Of a stretch of DNA of 64,000 bases, positions 29,090 to 37,412 are shown piece after piece. The DNA is taken from positions 37,735 through 101,734 of the forward strand of contig CAYSQW010000007.1 in assembly GCA_964433135.1 (NCBI GenBank), written 5' to 3'. Every line of letters starts with the position of its first letter. The first letter of the stretch is position 1. Made by a program: the position numbers and the translations under genes. The DNA is from CAYSQW01 sp964433135 (lineage in GTDB: Bacteria > Acidobacteriota > Aminicenantia > Aminicenantales > Aminicenantaceae). A model generated the notes under the pieces. It saw nothing but the letters and a program-made list of their open reading frames with translations, did no database searches and was not told where the DNA came from.

Positions 29090-29971
29090 TTGAAAAATAA
29101 GCGATGTCGACGAATCGGAATCATGCTGACATTTACGGCTGTACTGCCTCTATCGGGGTGGATCGGATCGGCATCCGACCGGAGTCAAGATCCGCCGCGA
29201 TTGGAAGCGATACTGGTGAAGAGCGCGGATTACTGCGACCGGCTTTCCGAAGTCGTGCTCGACTTTGTCTGCCGGGAGAAGATCAAAGAGGTTGCTTCTC
29301 ACAGCCGCCCTGAGATGGAGCGATTGGACATGAGGGCCTTGTCTTCCGGACGTTCGACGCAGGTGTTCGATATACGGCACAAAGAGCGCATATCGTCCCG
29401 ATTTAGGGAAGGCCCCCATCGGACCGCCAAAGAGAAGAATCTTTATGTGTATGATTATCAGCTGATAAAAAAGGGGAATAAGATCGATGAAAGCCGCACG
29501 CTGCTGAGAGAAAACGGGAAAAAGAAAGATGAAAAAAACGCCCCGCTCAAAACCAAACACTTCTATTCCAAGCGTGCCGTTTTCGGGCCGATCGGTCTGT
29601 TGAGCCGTAAGCAGCAAAAAAAATATGATTATCGAATCGTCGGATCAGGAAGAGTTCTGGGAAGGAAAGCGGTGGTGATCGAAGCCGTCCCTAAAGAACC
29701 GGATCCCGAGAATCCAAACTTCGGAAAGATCTGGCTGGACGAAAACGATTTCAGTGTCCTCCGTATCGATGTGGCGCAGGAATCCTTGGCTGGTATGTCG
29801 AACACCAAAACCTGGGATATCCGAAGGGATGTTTTCGTTTCACATTTTTATGATTTCGAAAAAAACGGAATCCGATTTCCCAGCCGAACCGTATTTGAAG
29901 AGGATTATCGGGCCGCGAGGGTGGAAAGCGTTCCGCGGCTTCCCAAGCATACGAGGAAAGGAGCAGTCTGA
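29090..29971 (+). pseudogene. LolA-like exported protein, apparently frameshifted at its C-terminus
   Basis: 293 residues as read, from a TTG start behind AAAGGGAG (an internal ATG at 29123 is the alternative). A signal-like N-terminus precedes a beta-rich body (YDYRIVGSGRVLGRKAVVIEA, GKIWLDENDFSVLRID) resembling periplasmic lipoprotein-sorting LolA/LolB folds. The last residues, LPKHTRKGAV, are basic and unlike the rest. Just beyond, in the -1 frame, codons from about 29941 to the stop at 30049-30051 read plausible protein (WAKVEIDYSRYKFF). This suggests a one-base indel between about 29930 and 29960, either a real mutation or a sequencing/assembly error. Confidence 0.6.
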
Positions 29972-30051
29972 AATGGGCGAAGGTCGAAATCGACTACAGC
30001 CGATATAAATTTTTTACCGTGGACTGGGACGTCCAATATGATACTCCATAA
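29941..30051 (+). other. Out-of-frame C-terminal extension of the LolA-like gene
   Basis: In the frame ending at TAA 30049-30051 the sequence encodes an amphipathic strand pattern including EIDYSRYKFFTVDWDVQYD, as expected for the last strands of a beta-sandwich protein. It has no start codon of its own and joins the preceding gene after a -1 shift. It ends 18 bp before the next start. Confidence 0.55.
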
Positions 30052-30069
30052 TAGAAAAGGAGTGCTTTT

Positions 30070-32154
30070 ATGAATTGGAAATCCGCCGTTATCGTCATGT
30101 TTATATCATGTGTCTCGGCCGGCTGGTCTGATCAGGAAAAAGAGCCGCTTCCGGAGAAATATCGGCGGTGGCTGAAAGAAGAAGTGGTCTATATCATCAC
30201 ACCGGCTGAAAAAGAAGTCTTTTTCCGGTTGGAGTCGAACCGGGAGAGAGATTTCTTTATCCGTGAGTTCTGGGCTCATCGGGACCCGACGCCGGGATCG
30301 GAACGGAATGAATTCCGCGACGAACATCTCCGCCGCATTGAATATGCCAGCCGGCATTTCGGTAAGGAAGATGCAAGTCAAGGTTGGAGAACCGACCGCG
30401 GGAGGATTTTCATCACATTGGGAGAGCCTCGCATGAAGACCCGTTTTGAAGGGGGTGTCGGAGAGAGCTTTCCTATCGAAATCTGGTATTTCGACGGTAA
30501 TCCCCGCCTCGGCGAGCCGCCGCAGTTCCGGCTGCTCTTTTTTCAACCCAACGGAGTGGGTTCCTATAAGCTGTATTCCCATATATCCGACGGTCCTCGC
30601 AGCTTGACTCCGTTGATCAGTATGTACGATACCAAAAGCATCGAACACGCCGATCAGGTGGCGTATAATCTGCTTTATTCAAGAGTTTCTCCGGAATTGG
30701 CATTCGCTTCCTGGTCGAGTTTTCCTTCCTCCGACGGCCGATATTCGCTGGAGCACAATCATGATCGAATCTCATCGGCGAAATTGACCGAGGATGTCCG
30801 GACTTTTCCTCAACACAAAGTCGAAGACGCCTATGCGTATGAGTTTCTGGAAAATAAAGCATCGGTGAAAGTCAGCTATTCGGTGAATCGGATCGACGGC
30901 CTTTATCAGGTCGAGGTTCTGCGGGATCCCGGCGGGATATTTTTCGTCAATTACGTCCTGGAGCCGGAAACGCTGTCGTTGGATGTTTACCAGAACCGCT
31001 ACTTCACCAATATCAGGAATACCGTCAGGGTGGTTGATGACGGCGGCGCTACGGTGTTTCAAGAGGAGCGGATTTTTCCCCTGGAACTCACGAAAGAACA
31101 GCTTGATCAACTCGAAGAAAGGCCCTTTCATGTTTATGACTCATTCCCTCTGGTAAACGGGGAATATACGCTGCATGTGCTGATGGAAAATACGGTATCG
31201 AAGGAATTTTTCTCGCTGGAGAAAAGGATCAGGGTGCCGAAAGCCGAAGACATGATCATGGGGCCTCTGATCCTGACGCACCGGGTGAAAAAAGGATCCC
31301 CATATAAGGAAATGAACAAGCCTTTTCTGATGGGGGATCTCCAGATATATCCGTCGCCCAGAAAGGAGTTCACCAACCGCCGGAAGCTGCATGTGTTTTT
31401 CCAGATCCATGGATTGGATCCCGAATGGAAAAAAGCCGGGGCCCTGGTCACTCGGATTCGCGGCGCGGAGACATCCTTCGTGGATGCGCGTCGTCCCTTG
31501 AAAGAATTTGAGGGCTTGCGGGATTTTCAACTCGAGTTTCCGCTCGAGTCGTATGCACCCGGTGATTATTCCCTGGAAGTCGCTTTGGCGGATGCGGAGG
31601 GTCGGGAAGTCCTGTCGGCCGCGGAGAAATTCAAAGTGGTCCCGGATCCCCGGCCGGAATCCTGGGCGGTTTCCCAGACCAGCCCGGCGGCGGCGGATCC
31701 CGTATACGCCTATGTGCTTGGACTCCAATGGTTGAACCTGGGGAAAATCGAAGAATCCCGGCCGCTTTTGGCGGAAGCATACGCTTCCGATCCTGAAGCT
31801 TTGGATTATTCTCTGGCTTATGCCCGTACGTTTCTTCTGGAAAAAGAATGGAACCGGGTCAGGGAAATCCTGACGCCTTTTGTAGAGGAAGGTATCGGTG
31901 ATTTCGACCTATATGTTTATCTCGGGCGGGTTCATCAAGAGGAAAAATCGTGGTCCGAGGCCATCTCCTTTTATCGGCAGGCGCTGTCGCAGGATGGAAA
32001 CATGGTCGAGGTTCTGAATGCCATCGGCGAGTGCCATCATCAGTCCGGGGATATAGAGGAAGCCCGCCGGGTTTGGGCCAAGTCGCTGGAGCTGCTTCCG
32101 GAACAACCGTTTATCAGGCAAAAACTGGATTCCGCAAAAAAAGAGCCCTCTTGA
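30070..32154 (+). CDS. GWxTD-domain protein with C-terminal TPR
   Basis: 694 residues. After a short signal peptide comes the GWxTD domain: QEFWxxRDP-like FWAHRDPTPGSE, then G105-W-R-T-D109 followed by RGRIFITLGEP. A middle beta-rich section (about 190-520) is followed by a TPR region (LYVYLGRVHQEEKSWSEAI, NAIGECHHQSGDIEEARRV). GWxTD proteins are frequent in Acidobacteria and relatives, and their function is unknown. AAAGGAGTG ribosome site. Probably co-transcribed with the LolA-like gene upstream. Confidence 0.88.
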   Translation: MNWKSAVIVMFISCVSAGWSDQEKEPLPEKYRRWLKEEVVYIITPAEKEVFFRLESNRERDFFIREFWAHRDPTPGSERNEFRDEHLRRIEYASRHFGKEDASQGWRTDRGRIFITLGEPRMKTRFEGGVGESFPIEIWYFDGNPRLGEPPQFRLLFFQPNGVGSYKLYSHISDGPRSLTPLISMYDTKSIEHADQVAYNLLYSRVSPELAFASWSSFPSSDGRYSLEHNHDRISSAKLTEDVRTFPQHKVEDAYAYEFLENKASVKVSYSVNRIDGLYQVEVLRDPGGIFFVNYVLEPETLSLDVYQNRYFTNIRNTVRVVDDGGATVFQEERIFPLELTKEQLDQLEERPFHVYDSFPLVNGEYTLHVLMENTVSKEFFSLEKRIRVPKAEDMIMGPLILTHRVKKGSPYKEMNKPFLMGDLQIYPSPRKEFTNRRKLHVFFQIHGLDPEWKKAGALVTRIRGAETSFVDARRPLKEFEGLRDFQLEFPLESYAPGDYSLEVALADAEGREVLSAAEKFKVVPDPRPESWAVSQTSPAAADPVYAYVLGLQWLNLGKIEESRPLLAEAYASDPEALDYSLAYARTFLLEKEWNRVREILTPFVEEGIGDFDLYVYLGRVHQEEKSWSEAISFYRQALSQDGNMVEVLNAIGECHHQSGDIEEARRVWAKSLELLPEQPFIRQKLDSAKKEPS

Positions 32155-32164
32155 CCGGCATCGT

Positions 32165-32857
32165 TTATCTTCCCCTGGATCCGAGGTGTCTTATCAGCAG
32201 GGATTTCCAGCGCAGGTATCCCGCCCCCGTCAGGTGCAGGCCGTCATTGGTCACTGTTCGGTCCAGCTTGTTTTCGCTGTCGGCGAAAGCCGAGAACAAG
32301 TCGACATACGTTGCACCGTAGCGATGTGCCACCGCTTCCAATTTTTTGTTGAGAGCGATGATCATATCGGTTTTGTTCGTGTGATTCGGGAATTGACCGA
32401 GGTCGGCGTTAACGGGAAGCAAACCCTGGAGAAAAAGGTCGGTATTCGGGCAGGCCCGGGTGATTTTTTTTGCGATTATTCGAATGTTGTTTAGGACATA
32501 ATCGACGGAGCGTCCTTTTGAAAAGTCGTTGATGCCGATCAGCAGAAAGATCTGGCGGGGATACGATTCCGTCACTTCGGATAATCTTTCCAGAACACCG
32601 TCCGTCACATCTCCGTTGATGCCTCGGTTTTTCATCCTCTCATCGCCGAAAAGCTCGCTCCAGTTCCCGCCGTCCGTGGTACTGTCTCCCAGAAAAATGA
32701 TCTCATTCGGAGTGTTGGGCAGTACTTCGAACAGGCTTTTTTTTTGATAGTAATAAGGTGCGTATCTTTTTGCCTGGGTGGGGCTGTTCCGGGTCGGGAC
32801 CGACGCCGCGACCAGGATGAGAGCGGCGAGAATGGGGAATCGGACGGCATTTTTCAT
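32165..32857 (-). CDS. Exported SGNH/GDSL hydrolase
   Basis: 230 residues with a signal peptide (MKNAVRFPILAALILVAASV) and the SGNH blocks: GDSTTDGG with the nucleophile Ser, LIGINDFSKG with the oxyanion Asn, and NDGLHLTGAGY with the catalytic Asp-His pair. Such enzymes deacylate sugars, lipids or platelet-activating-factor-like substrates. Start at 32857 behind CAAGGAGG; the longer frame to 32920 lacks a site. Converges with the GWxTD gene. Confidence 0.88.
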   Translation of the reverse strand: MKNAVRFPILAALILVAASVPTRNSPTQAKRYAPYYYQKKSLFEVLPNTPNEIIFLGDSTTDGGNWSELFGDERMKNRGINGDVTDGVLERLSEVTESYPRQIFLLIGINDFSKGRSVDYVLNNIRIIAKKITRACPNTDLFLQGLLPVNADLGQFPNHTNKTDMIIALNKKLEAVAHRYGATYVDLFSAFADSENKLDRTVTNDGLHLTGAGYLRWKSLLIRHLGSRGR

Positions 32858-33061
32858 GGGGCCTCCTTGGTGTCCATTCGAATCTGATTTTAACTTCCCA
32901 TTCGAGGATTGATTTGTCAACCGGTAATTCCGGGAGGGAGGAAACGTGATCAGGGTCTCTGTTTGTCGTATTCCACCGCCCGGCCTTGGATTTGACCTGG
33001 CATACGGCGTGTGCTATAAGCGGATTGGGCATGGACATGAAATTCATGAAGGAGGACGTGG

Positions 33062-34000
33062 GTGAAGGCTGGCGAAAAAAATAATCTCCGGGCCAGGATT
33101 TTTCCCTGTGGACGGATCGGGTTTCTGATCGGATTATCTCTTCTTGTGGGATTGGGCGCCTGCAGGAAGGCCAAGCTGGATGTCCCTTATGTCCCTACCC
33201 CGCACCGGGTGGTCGATGAAATGCTGCGAATGGCGGAAGTGAACTCGGAGGATGTGCTGTATGATCTCGGCTGTGGTGATGGGCGAATCGTCATCACCGC
33301 AGCCAGAAAATTCGGTATTCGGGGCGTGGGTGTGGACATCGATCCGCAGAGAATCCGGGAGAGCCGTAAAAACGCCTTGCAGGCAAAAGTGGATCATATG
33401 GTCAGGTTTCATGAACAAAATCTTTTTGACACCGACCTGCGGGAAGCGACGGTGGTCACTCTATACCTGCTGAGTGAAGTGAATCTTATCTTGCGTCCGA
33501 AAATTCTGGCGGATTTGGAACCGGGCACGCGCATTGTTTCCCACGATTTCAGAATGAATGAATGGATTCCGGACAAAACATCCCTGGTGATTCAGGACGG
33601 CCGGCGGCACTGGGTGTATTACTGGCGCGTCCCGGCCAATATTTCCGGCATTTGGGAGCTGAGTTTCAACGAAGGATTCGGAAATCCTGGGATGCAAATG
33701 AATCTGAATCAGGTTTTTCAATACGTTCACGGAAGGGTTACCGGAAATGGGAAAGAGCTTTCGGTAAATGACGCCAAGCTCAAGGGCCGTCATATTTGGT
33801 TTTCCTTGGAGAATCAAGATGAAGATCGGTCTCAACTCCTGCTTTTTTACGGACAGGTAACCGGTGATAACATGGAAGGGGAGATAAGGATCCTCAGTGC
33901 GGGTAAAACTCTGATAGGAAAATGGACGGCCCAACGAGATCCGTCGACCATTCAACCGCTGGATTCAATCGGCTACCGCCCCTCCGAATCTAAGTCGTGA
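33062..34000 (+). CDS. Class I SAM-dependent methyltransferase with lipoprotein-type signal
   Basis: 312 residues from a GTG start behind AAGGAGG. Residues 14-33 are hydrophobic and end in lipobox LGAC (C34). A short PYVPTPHRVVDEML segment leads into a Rossmann methyltransferase: YDLGCGDGRIVITA is the SAM-binding motif I, GVGVDIDP motif II. A C-terminal beta-rich part (about 190-312) has no recognised domain. SAM is not expected outside the cytoplasm, so either the signal is uncleaved and the enzyme is membrane-tethered inside, or the protein has another role. The substrate is unknown. Confidence 0.82.
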   Translation: MKAGEKNNLRARIFPCGRIGFLIGLSLLVGLGACRKAKLDVPYVPTPHRVVDEMLRMAEVNSEDVLYDLGCGDGRIVITAARKFGIRGVGVDIDPQRIRESRKNALQAKVDHMVRFHEQNLFDTDLREATVVTLYLLSEVNLILRPKILADLEPGTRIVSHDFRMNEWIPDKTSLVIQDGRRHWVYYWRVPANISGIWELSFNEGFGNPGMQMNLNQVFQYVHGRVTGNGKELSVNDAKLKGRHIWFSLENQDEDRSQLLLFYGQVTGDNMEGEIRILSAGKTLIGKWTAQRDPSTIQPLDSIGYRPSESKS

Positions 34001-34016
34001 ATTCGGTTTAACGTGT

Positions 34017-34832
34017 TTAAGGGAAAAAAACATTCCGCTTTTGAGGCCGAACGGAAGGTGTTGCGCGAGGGCTGGACGGAGAGGCTCGTTTTCGATACCC
34101 GGGGAGTTCGGGATCGTTCGCGCATTCCATCTGACGGCGGCATAAGTTTTCCAGAACATCCAAAAGGATGCGGTGCCGACCGCGACAGTCTTCGAGACCT
34201 TCCCTATCGAGAGCATCCAAAAAGTAGTACAGCGTTTCGATCGTTGACAGACAGGCGGCATGCGGCTGCTGTTTGATACGAAAACGAGAACCCTGTATGA
34301 CATCCAGCGAAAGGCGGGGCAACGTATGAAAATTTCGGCTGAGTTTCAACATCTTTCGCGCGAGGGTCCATGTCGCATCCAGCGCGACGACCAGATGCGA
34401 CCGGGTTTCGATTTGAAGGGAACGGACTCCTTCTCCAGGAATCTTCAAGGAGCCGGGGCCGGGATACAGGAGCACCGGGCTGTAGTCCGGGGATTCCAGA
34501 ATTCGGTTGACTTCGGGGTCCTCGGTAAAATCCACTCCCGTTATGATTTGGGAATTGGAAAGACAGAGGTGAGCCAGGCGTCCTGTCCCGGTCTTTTGTT
34601 TGCGTGCTTCCTTGGGATGCATGAGCAGAAGGAAACGGGTCCGTGTCGCAAAAGGGTGGATATCGGCGCACAGGCAGTTTGTTCGGGGTCGGCGGCAGCG
34701 ATAACACATCGGCCGCGGCTTCGAATCCTCCCGGGGATAGAGCTGCTGCTTTTTTGTGGATGCCTTTTCGCGGAGACGGCGATCGAACTCTTTATCGTTT
34801 TCTGTCTCATTCATGGCCGTTCGGGATTTCAT
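34017..34832 (-). CDS. DTW-domain tRNA-uridine aminocarboxypropyltransferase
   Basis: 271 residues, cytosolic. The DTW/TapT signature is present: CYRCRRPRTNCLC (four cysteines, probable zinc site) near the N-terminus, the SAM-site region PKEARKQKTGTGRLAH, PGPGSLK, then DATW and KQQPHAACLSTIE. The family forms acp3U in tRNA from SAM. Ends 16 bp from the convergent methyltransferase. The region 34833-35135 upstream shows no further gene. Confidence 0.87.
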   Translation of the reverse strand: MKSRTAMNETENDKEFDRRLREKASTKKQQLYPREDSKPRPMCYRCRRPRTNCLCADIHPFATRTRFLLLMHPKEARKQKTGTGRLAHLCLSNSQIITGVDFTEDPEVNRILESPDYSPVLLYPGPGSLKIPGEGVRSLQIETRSHLVVALDATWTLARKMLKLSRNFHTLPRLSLDVIQGSRFRIKQQPHAACLSTIETLYYFLDALDREGLEDCRGRHRILLDVLENLCRRQMECANDPELPGYRKRASPSSPRATPSVRPQKRNVFFP

Positions 34833-35135
34833 GGGCTTGTTTTCCGTGGATTCGAAGCTCCGGGTGGGGACTTTGAAATAGGCCCCGTGTCGAACCGATA
34901 TCCATTATAGCGGAATTTGACCTCATTATCATCCGCCGGGATACGGAAGAAAAACGGTAAATGTGTATAATATGATCGTTAAGGTTCGATGAAATGAGAA
35001 GCGTTTCGTAAGATCTCGAGTTTTCCCGCGGAAGGATATGTTTTTGGCGGGGAATGATTTCGTCTAGAAGGAGGTCTAAACCATGTGTACAGATGTGATC
35101 GGAACAAGAAGCCTTCACGCTTCAAGGAGAACGAC

Positions 35136-36023
35136 ATGATAACCAAATTGTATGATTCGCATGCATGGATTCGATACACTCGCATACTCTGGCTGATGAT
35201 GATGTTGATCCCTTTTCTTTCCTGCGGGACCTACGAACTCGAGAGCGGCCGACGGGATCGAGAGATCGTTATTGACGGCAAAACGCCGGATTGGCACGGG
35301 CAGTTGCTTTATGATGAAGAAGATCAGATATCGCTCGGGCTGATGAATGATGACACGGACCTCTATATCTGCGTTCTGATCGAGCACCCGATGCTGCAGC
35401 GTCAGGTGATGACTCAAGGCTTGACGCTCTGGTTTGATCGGGAAGGGGGGACACAAAAGATTTTCGGTATCCGATATCCCCTGGGAATGCGTCCATCCAC
35501 CGAAAGAGAAGGCGGCGAGATGACTGAGAGTCAGGGCCGGCCGCGCTCCGTATCTCCCTCTGAAATGCGGAATCCCACACAGGAAAACGCGGATCTCGGA
35601 AGGGCGCAGGAGCGGTTCAAGCAATCCGGCGGGTATTTGGAGCTTTTATTCCCCAAACAGGACGAGAAACGAAGGATGCCTTCGGATGAAGCCGGAGGGA
35701 TCCGGGCGGTGGCGGAAGCTTCGAGCGGGATGCTGGTCTGCGAATTCAAGGTGCCGCTCCGATCGGGCGACGGCTCCTCCTACGGCATCGAAGTCGATGC
35801 GGGAAGTCGAATCGGGATCGGCTGGGAGGTTCCCAAACCGGAGCGCGGGTATTTCAGTCAGAGACGCGCTCCGGGAGCGGGCAGCGGGATGGGCGGCCGA
35901 GGCGGAATGGGCGGCAATCCGGGCATGGGAGGAGGGATGCGCCCCGGGATGCGCCCGCAAACGGCCGATGGATTGAACTTATGGGCGCATGTCCAGCTTG
36001 CGGCCTCCGATGGCGGATCTTGA
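35136..36023 (+). CDS. Hypothetical lipoprotein with Gly/Met-rich C-terminus
   Basis: 295 residues. Signal peptide ends FLSC, a good lipobox. The body (VIDGKTPDWHGQLLYDEEDQISLGLMNDDTDLYICV) resembles the CBM9-like/DOMON sandwich of exported proteins. The last 45 residues are low-complexity Gly/Met/Arg (GMGGRGGMGGNPGMGGGM), possibly a flexible or metal-binding tail. Start at 35136 behind CAAGGAG; an earlier ATG at 35085 is not supported. No function recognised. Confidence 0.75.
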   Translation: MITKLYDSHAWIRYTRILWLMMMLIPFLSCGTYELESGRRDREIVIDGKTPDWHGQLLYDEEDQISLGLMNDDTDLYICVLIEHPMLQRQVMTQGLTLWFDREGGTQKIFGIRYPLGMRPSTEREGGEMTESQGRPRSVSPSEMRNPTQENADLGRAQERFKQSGGYLELLFPKQDEKRRMPSDEAGGIRAVAEASSGMLVCEFKVPLRSGDGSSYGIEVDAGSRIGIGWEVPKPERGYFSQRRAPGAGSGMGGRGGMGGNPGMGGGMRPGMRPQTADGLNLWAHVQLAASDGGS

Positions 36024-36065
36024 TTGAGAGCCGGATTCCCTCTCGGTCTCGGCGCGAGATCCCGT

Positions 36066-37412
36066 TTATTCTTTGGTTGATTCGATAAGGTATAATTCTT
36101 CCTGTCGCGGAAGAAAATACACCAAACCCGTTTCCCCCAGATAGCAGTCTTCTTCCGTGCCCATTCCGACACTCTGCCCATCCCATTCGGGAATGGAAGA
36201 GGTGGCGGATGATTCGATGGAGTAAATAGCTCCGGGGCGAAGGGGAAACGTCGCGCGCGCGCCGTAACGGTCGGGCCAGTCGGGATTGATCCAGGCGCCG
36301 AGTCCATGTCCCCCCATCCCTGTGGAGTGAGAGTAGACCCGTCCTCGGATCCCCCATTCTTCGCAGAGTTTTTCGGCGGCATCCTTGACTTTATAACCGG
36401 GGATTCCGGCCTGTGCCGTCTTGAAAATGGCATCTTGAACGCGAAGCGAATTTCGCAGTGCGTTTCGAAGGCCTTCGGGAGCCTCGGTCTCATCCGGACG
36501 GAGCACATAGGCGTTTTTCTGATAATCGGTATAGAGACCGATATAGATCACTCCGATATCGGTATGGATGAGGTCGCCCGGCATGATAACCGTATCGCTT
36601 CCGGATTTCACTCCGCCTCTGCGCATCACTCGGATGATCGGAACATACCAGGTGGGAAGCTTCATCTCCGCCAAACGGTCGTAAACATAACTCCGCACTT
36701 GACCTACCGTGGTTTTTCCGGGATGGATGGCCTTATGGCTGAAAACCTCTTCGTGGATCATGACCGAAATCTCCGCCGCTTCCTTGAAATACTGCTGTTC
36801 TTCAGGCAGTCGGGTGTCGAGAAAGTCCACGATCAACGCTTCCGCCGACACCAGACGGCCCGCATATTTGGGGCCGATGGCATCGGTAAGAAAATCCTTC
36901 ATGGAGACGGTCAGACCGTCGCAGAAAGGAATCGTGCGGGAAGTGTTGACGGCGATCTTTTGGGGATTGAGTTTGGCTATGGTCTTGCGCAGAACGGGTT
37001 TCAATGAAGGTCCCTCGTCTCCTTCGCCGGAATGATATGAAATGCTTTGATCCCAGACCTTGCTCTCGGCGGCCAGGTGGGTGCCGATGGCGATGCGGCG
37101 GACGTGATCCGTTCCGTCATCGAAGAAGATATAAGCGTTGCGGTGGCCGCCGGTAGCGCCCGCTTCGTCCTCGATGTAGTTGAGAACCCAGTCCTTGTTG
37201 AATTCCCGAGACATGATGATCCAGCAGTCGATGTCGTTGCGGCGCATAGAGGGAAGCAGCAGCGTGTCGACCCGTTTGAGATTAAGCTCGGACTGAATGG
37301 CCGCCCGCTCTTCCCGGGAGCGGATGGAAAAGTCCTCGGGCGAATCTGAAACGGAACAGCCGACGGATCCGATGAGAATCAGGATAATGAGCGCGATTCC
37401 GGTTTTTTTCAT
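36066..37412 (-). CDS. Lipoprotein M24-family peptidase
   Basis: 448 residues with lipobox SVGC. Same subtype as the gene at 4703 (IDCWIIMSREFNKD in the N-terminal domain). Metal-site motifs: HTDIGVIYIGLYTDYQ (two Asp), YSHSTGMGGHGLG (His), YSIESSA (Glu), GTEEDC (Glu). Its ATG overlaps the stop of the upstream M24 gene by four bases (ATGA), so the pair is translationally coupled. AAAAGGAG site lies inside the upstream gene. Confidence 0.87.
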   Translation of the reverse strand: MKKTGIALIILILIGSVGCSVSDSPEDFSIRSREERAAIQSELNLKRVDTLLLPSMRRNDIDCWIIMSREFNKDWVLNYIEDEAGATGGHRNAYIFFDDGTDHVRRIAIGTHLAAESKVWDQSISYHSGEGDEGPSLKPVLRKTIAKLNPQKIAVNTSRTIPFCDGLTVSMKDFLTDAIGPKYAGRLVSAEALIVDFLDTRLPEEQQYFKEAAEISVMIHEEVFSHKAIHPGKTTVGQVRSYVYDRLAEMKLPTWYVPIIRVMRRGGVKSGSDTVIMPGDLIHTDIGVIYIGLYTDYQKNAYVLRPDETEAPEGLRNALRNSLRVQDAIFKTAQAGIPGYKVKDAAEKLCEEWGIRGRVYSHSTGMGGHGLGAWINPDWPDRYGARATFPLRPGAIYSIESSATSSIPEWDGQSVGMGTEEDCYLGETGLVYFLPRQEELYLIESTKE

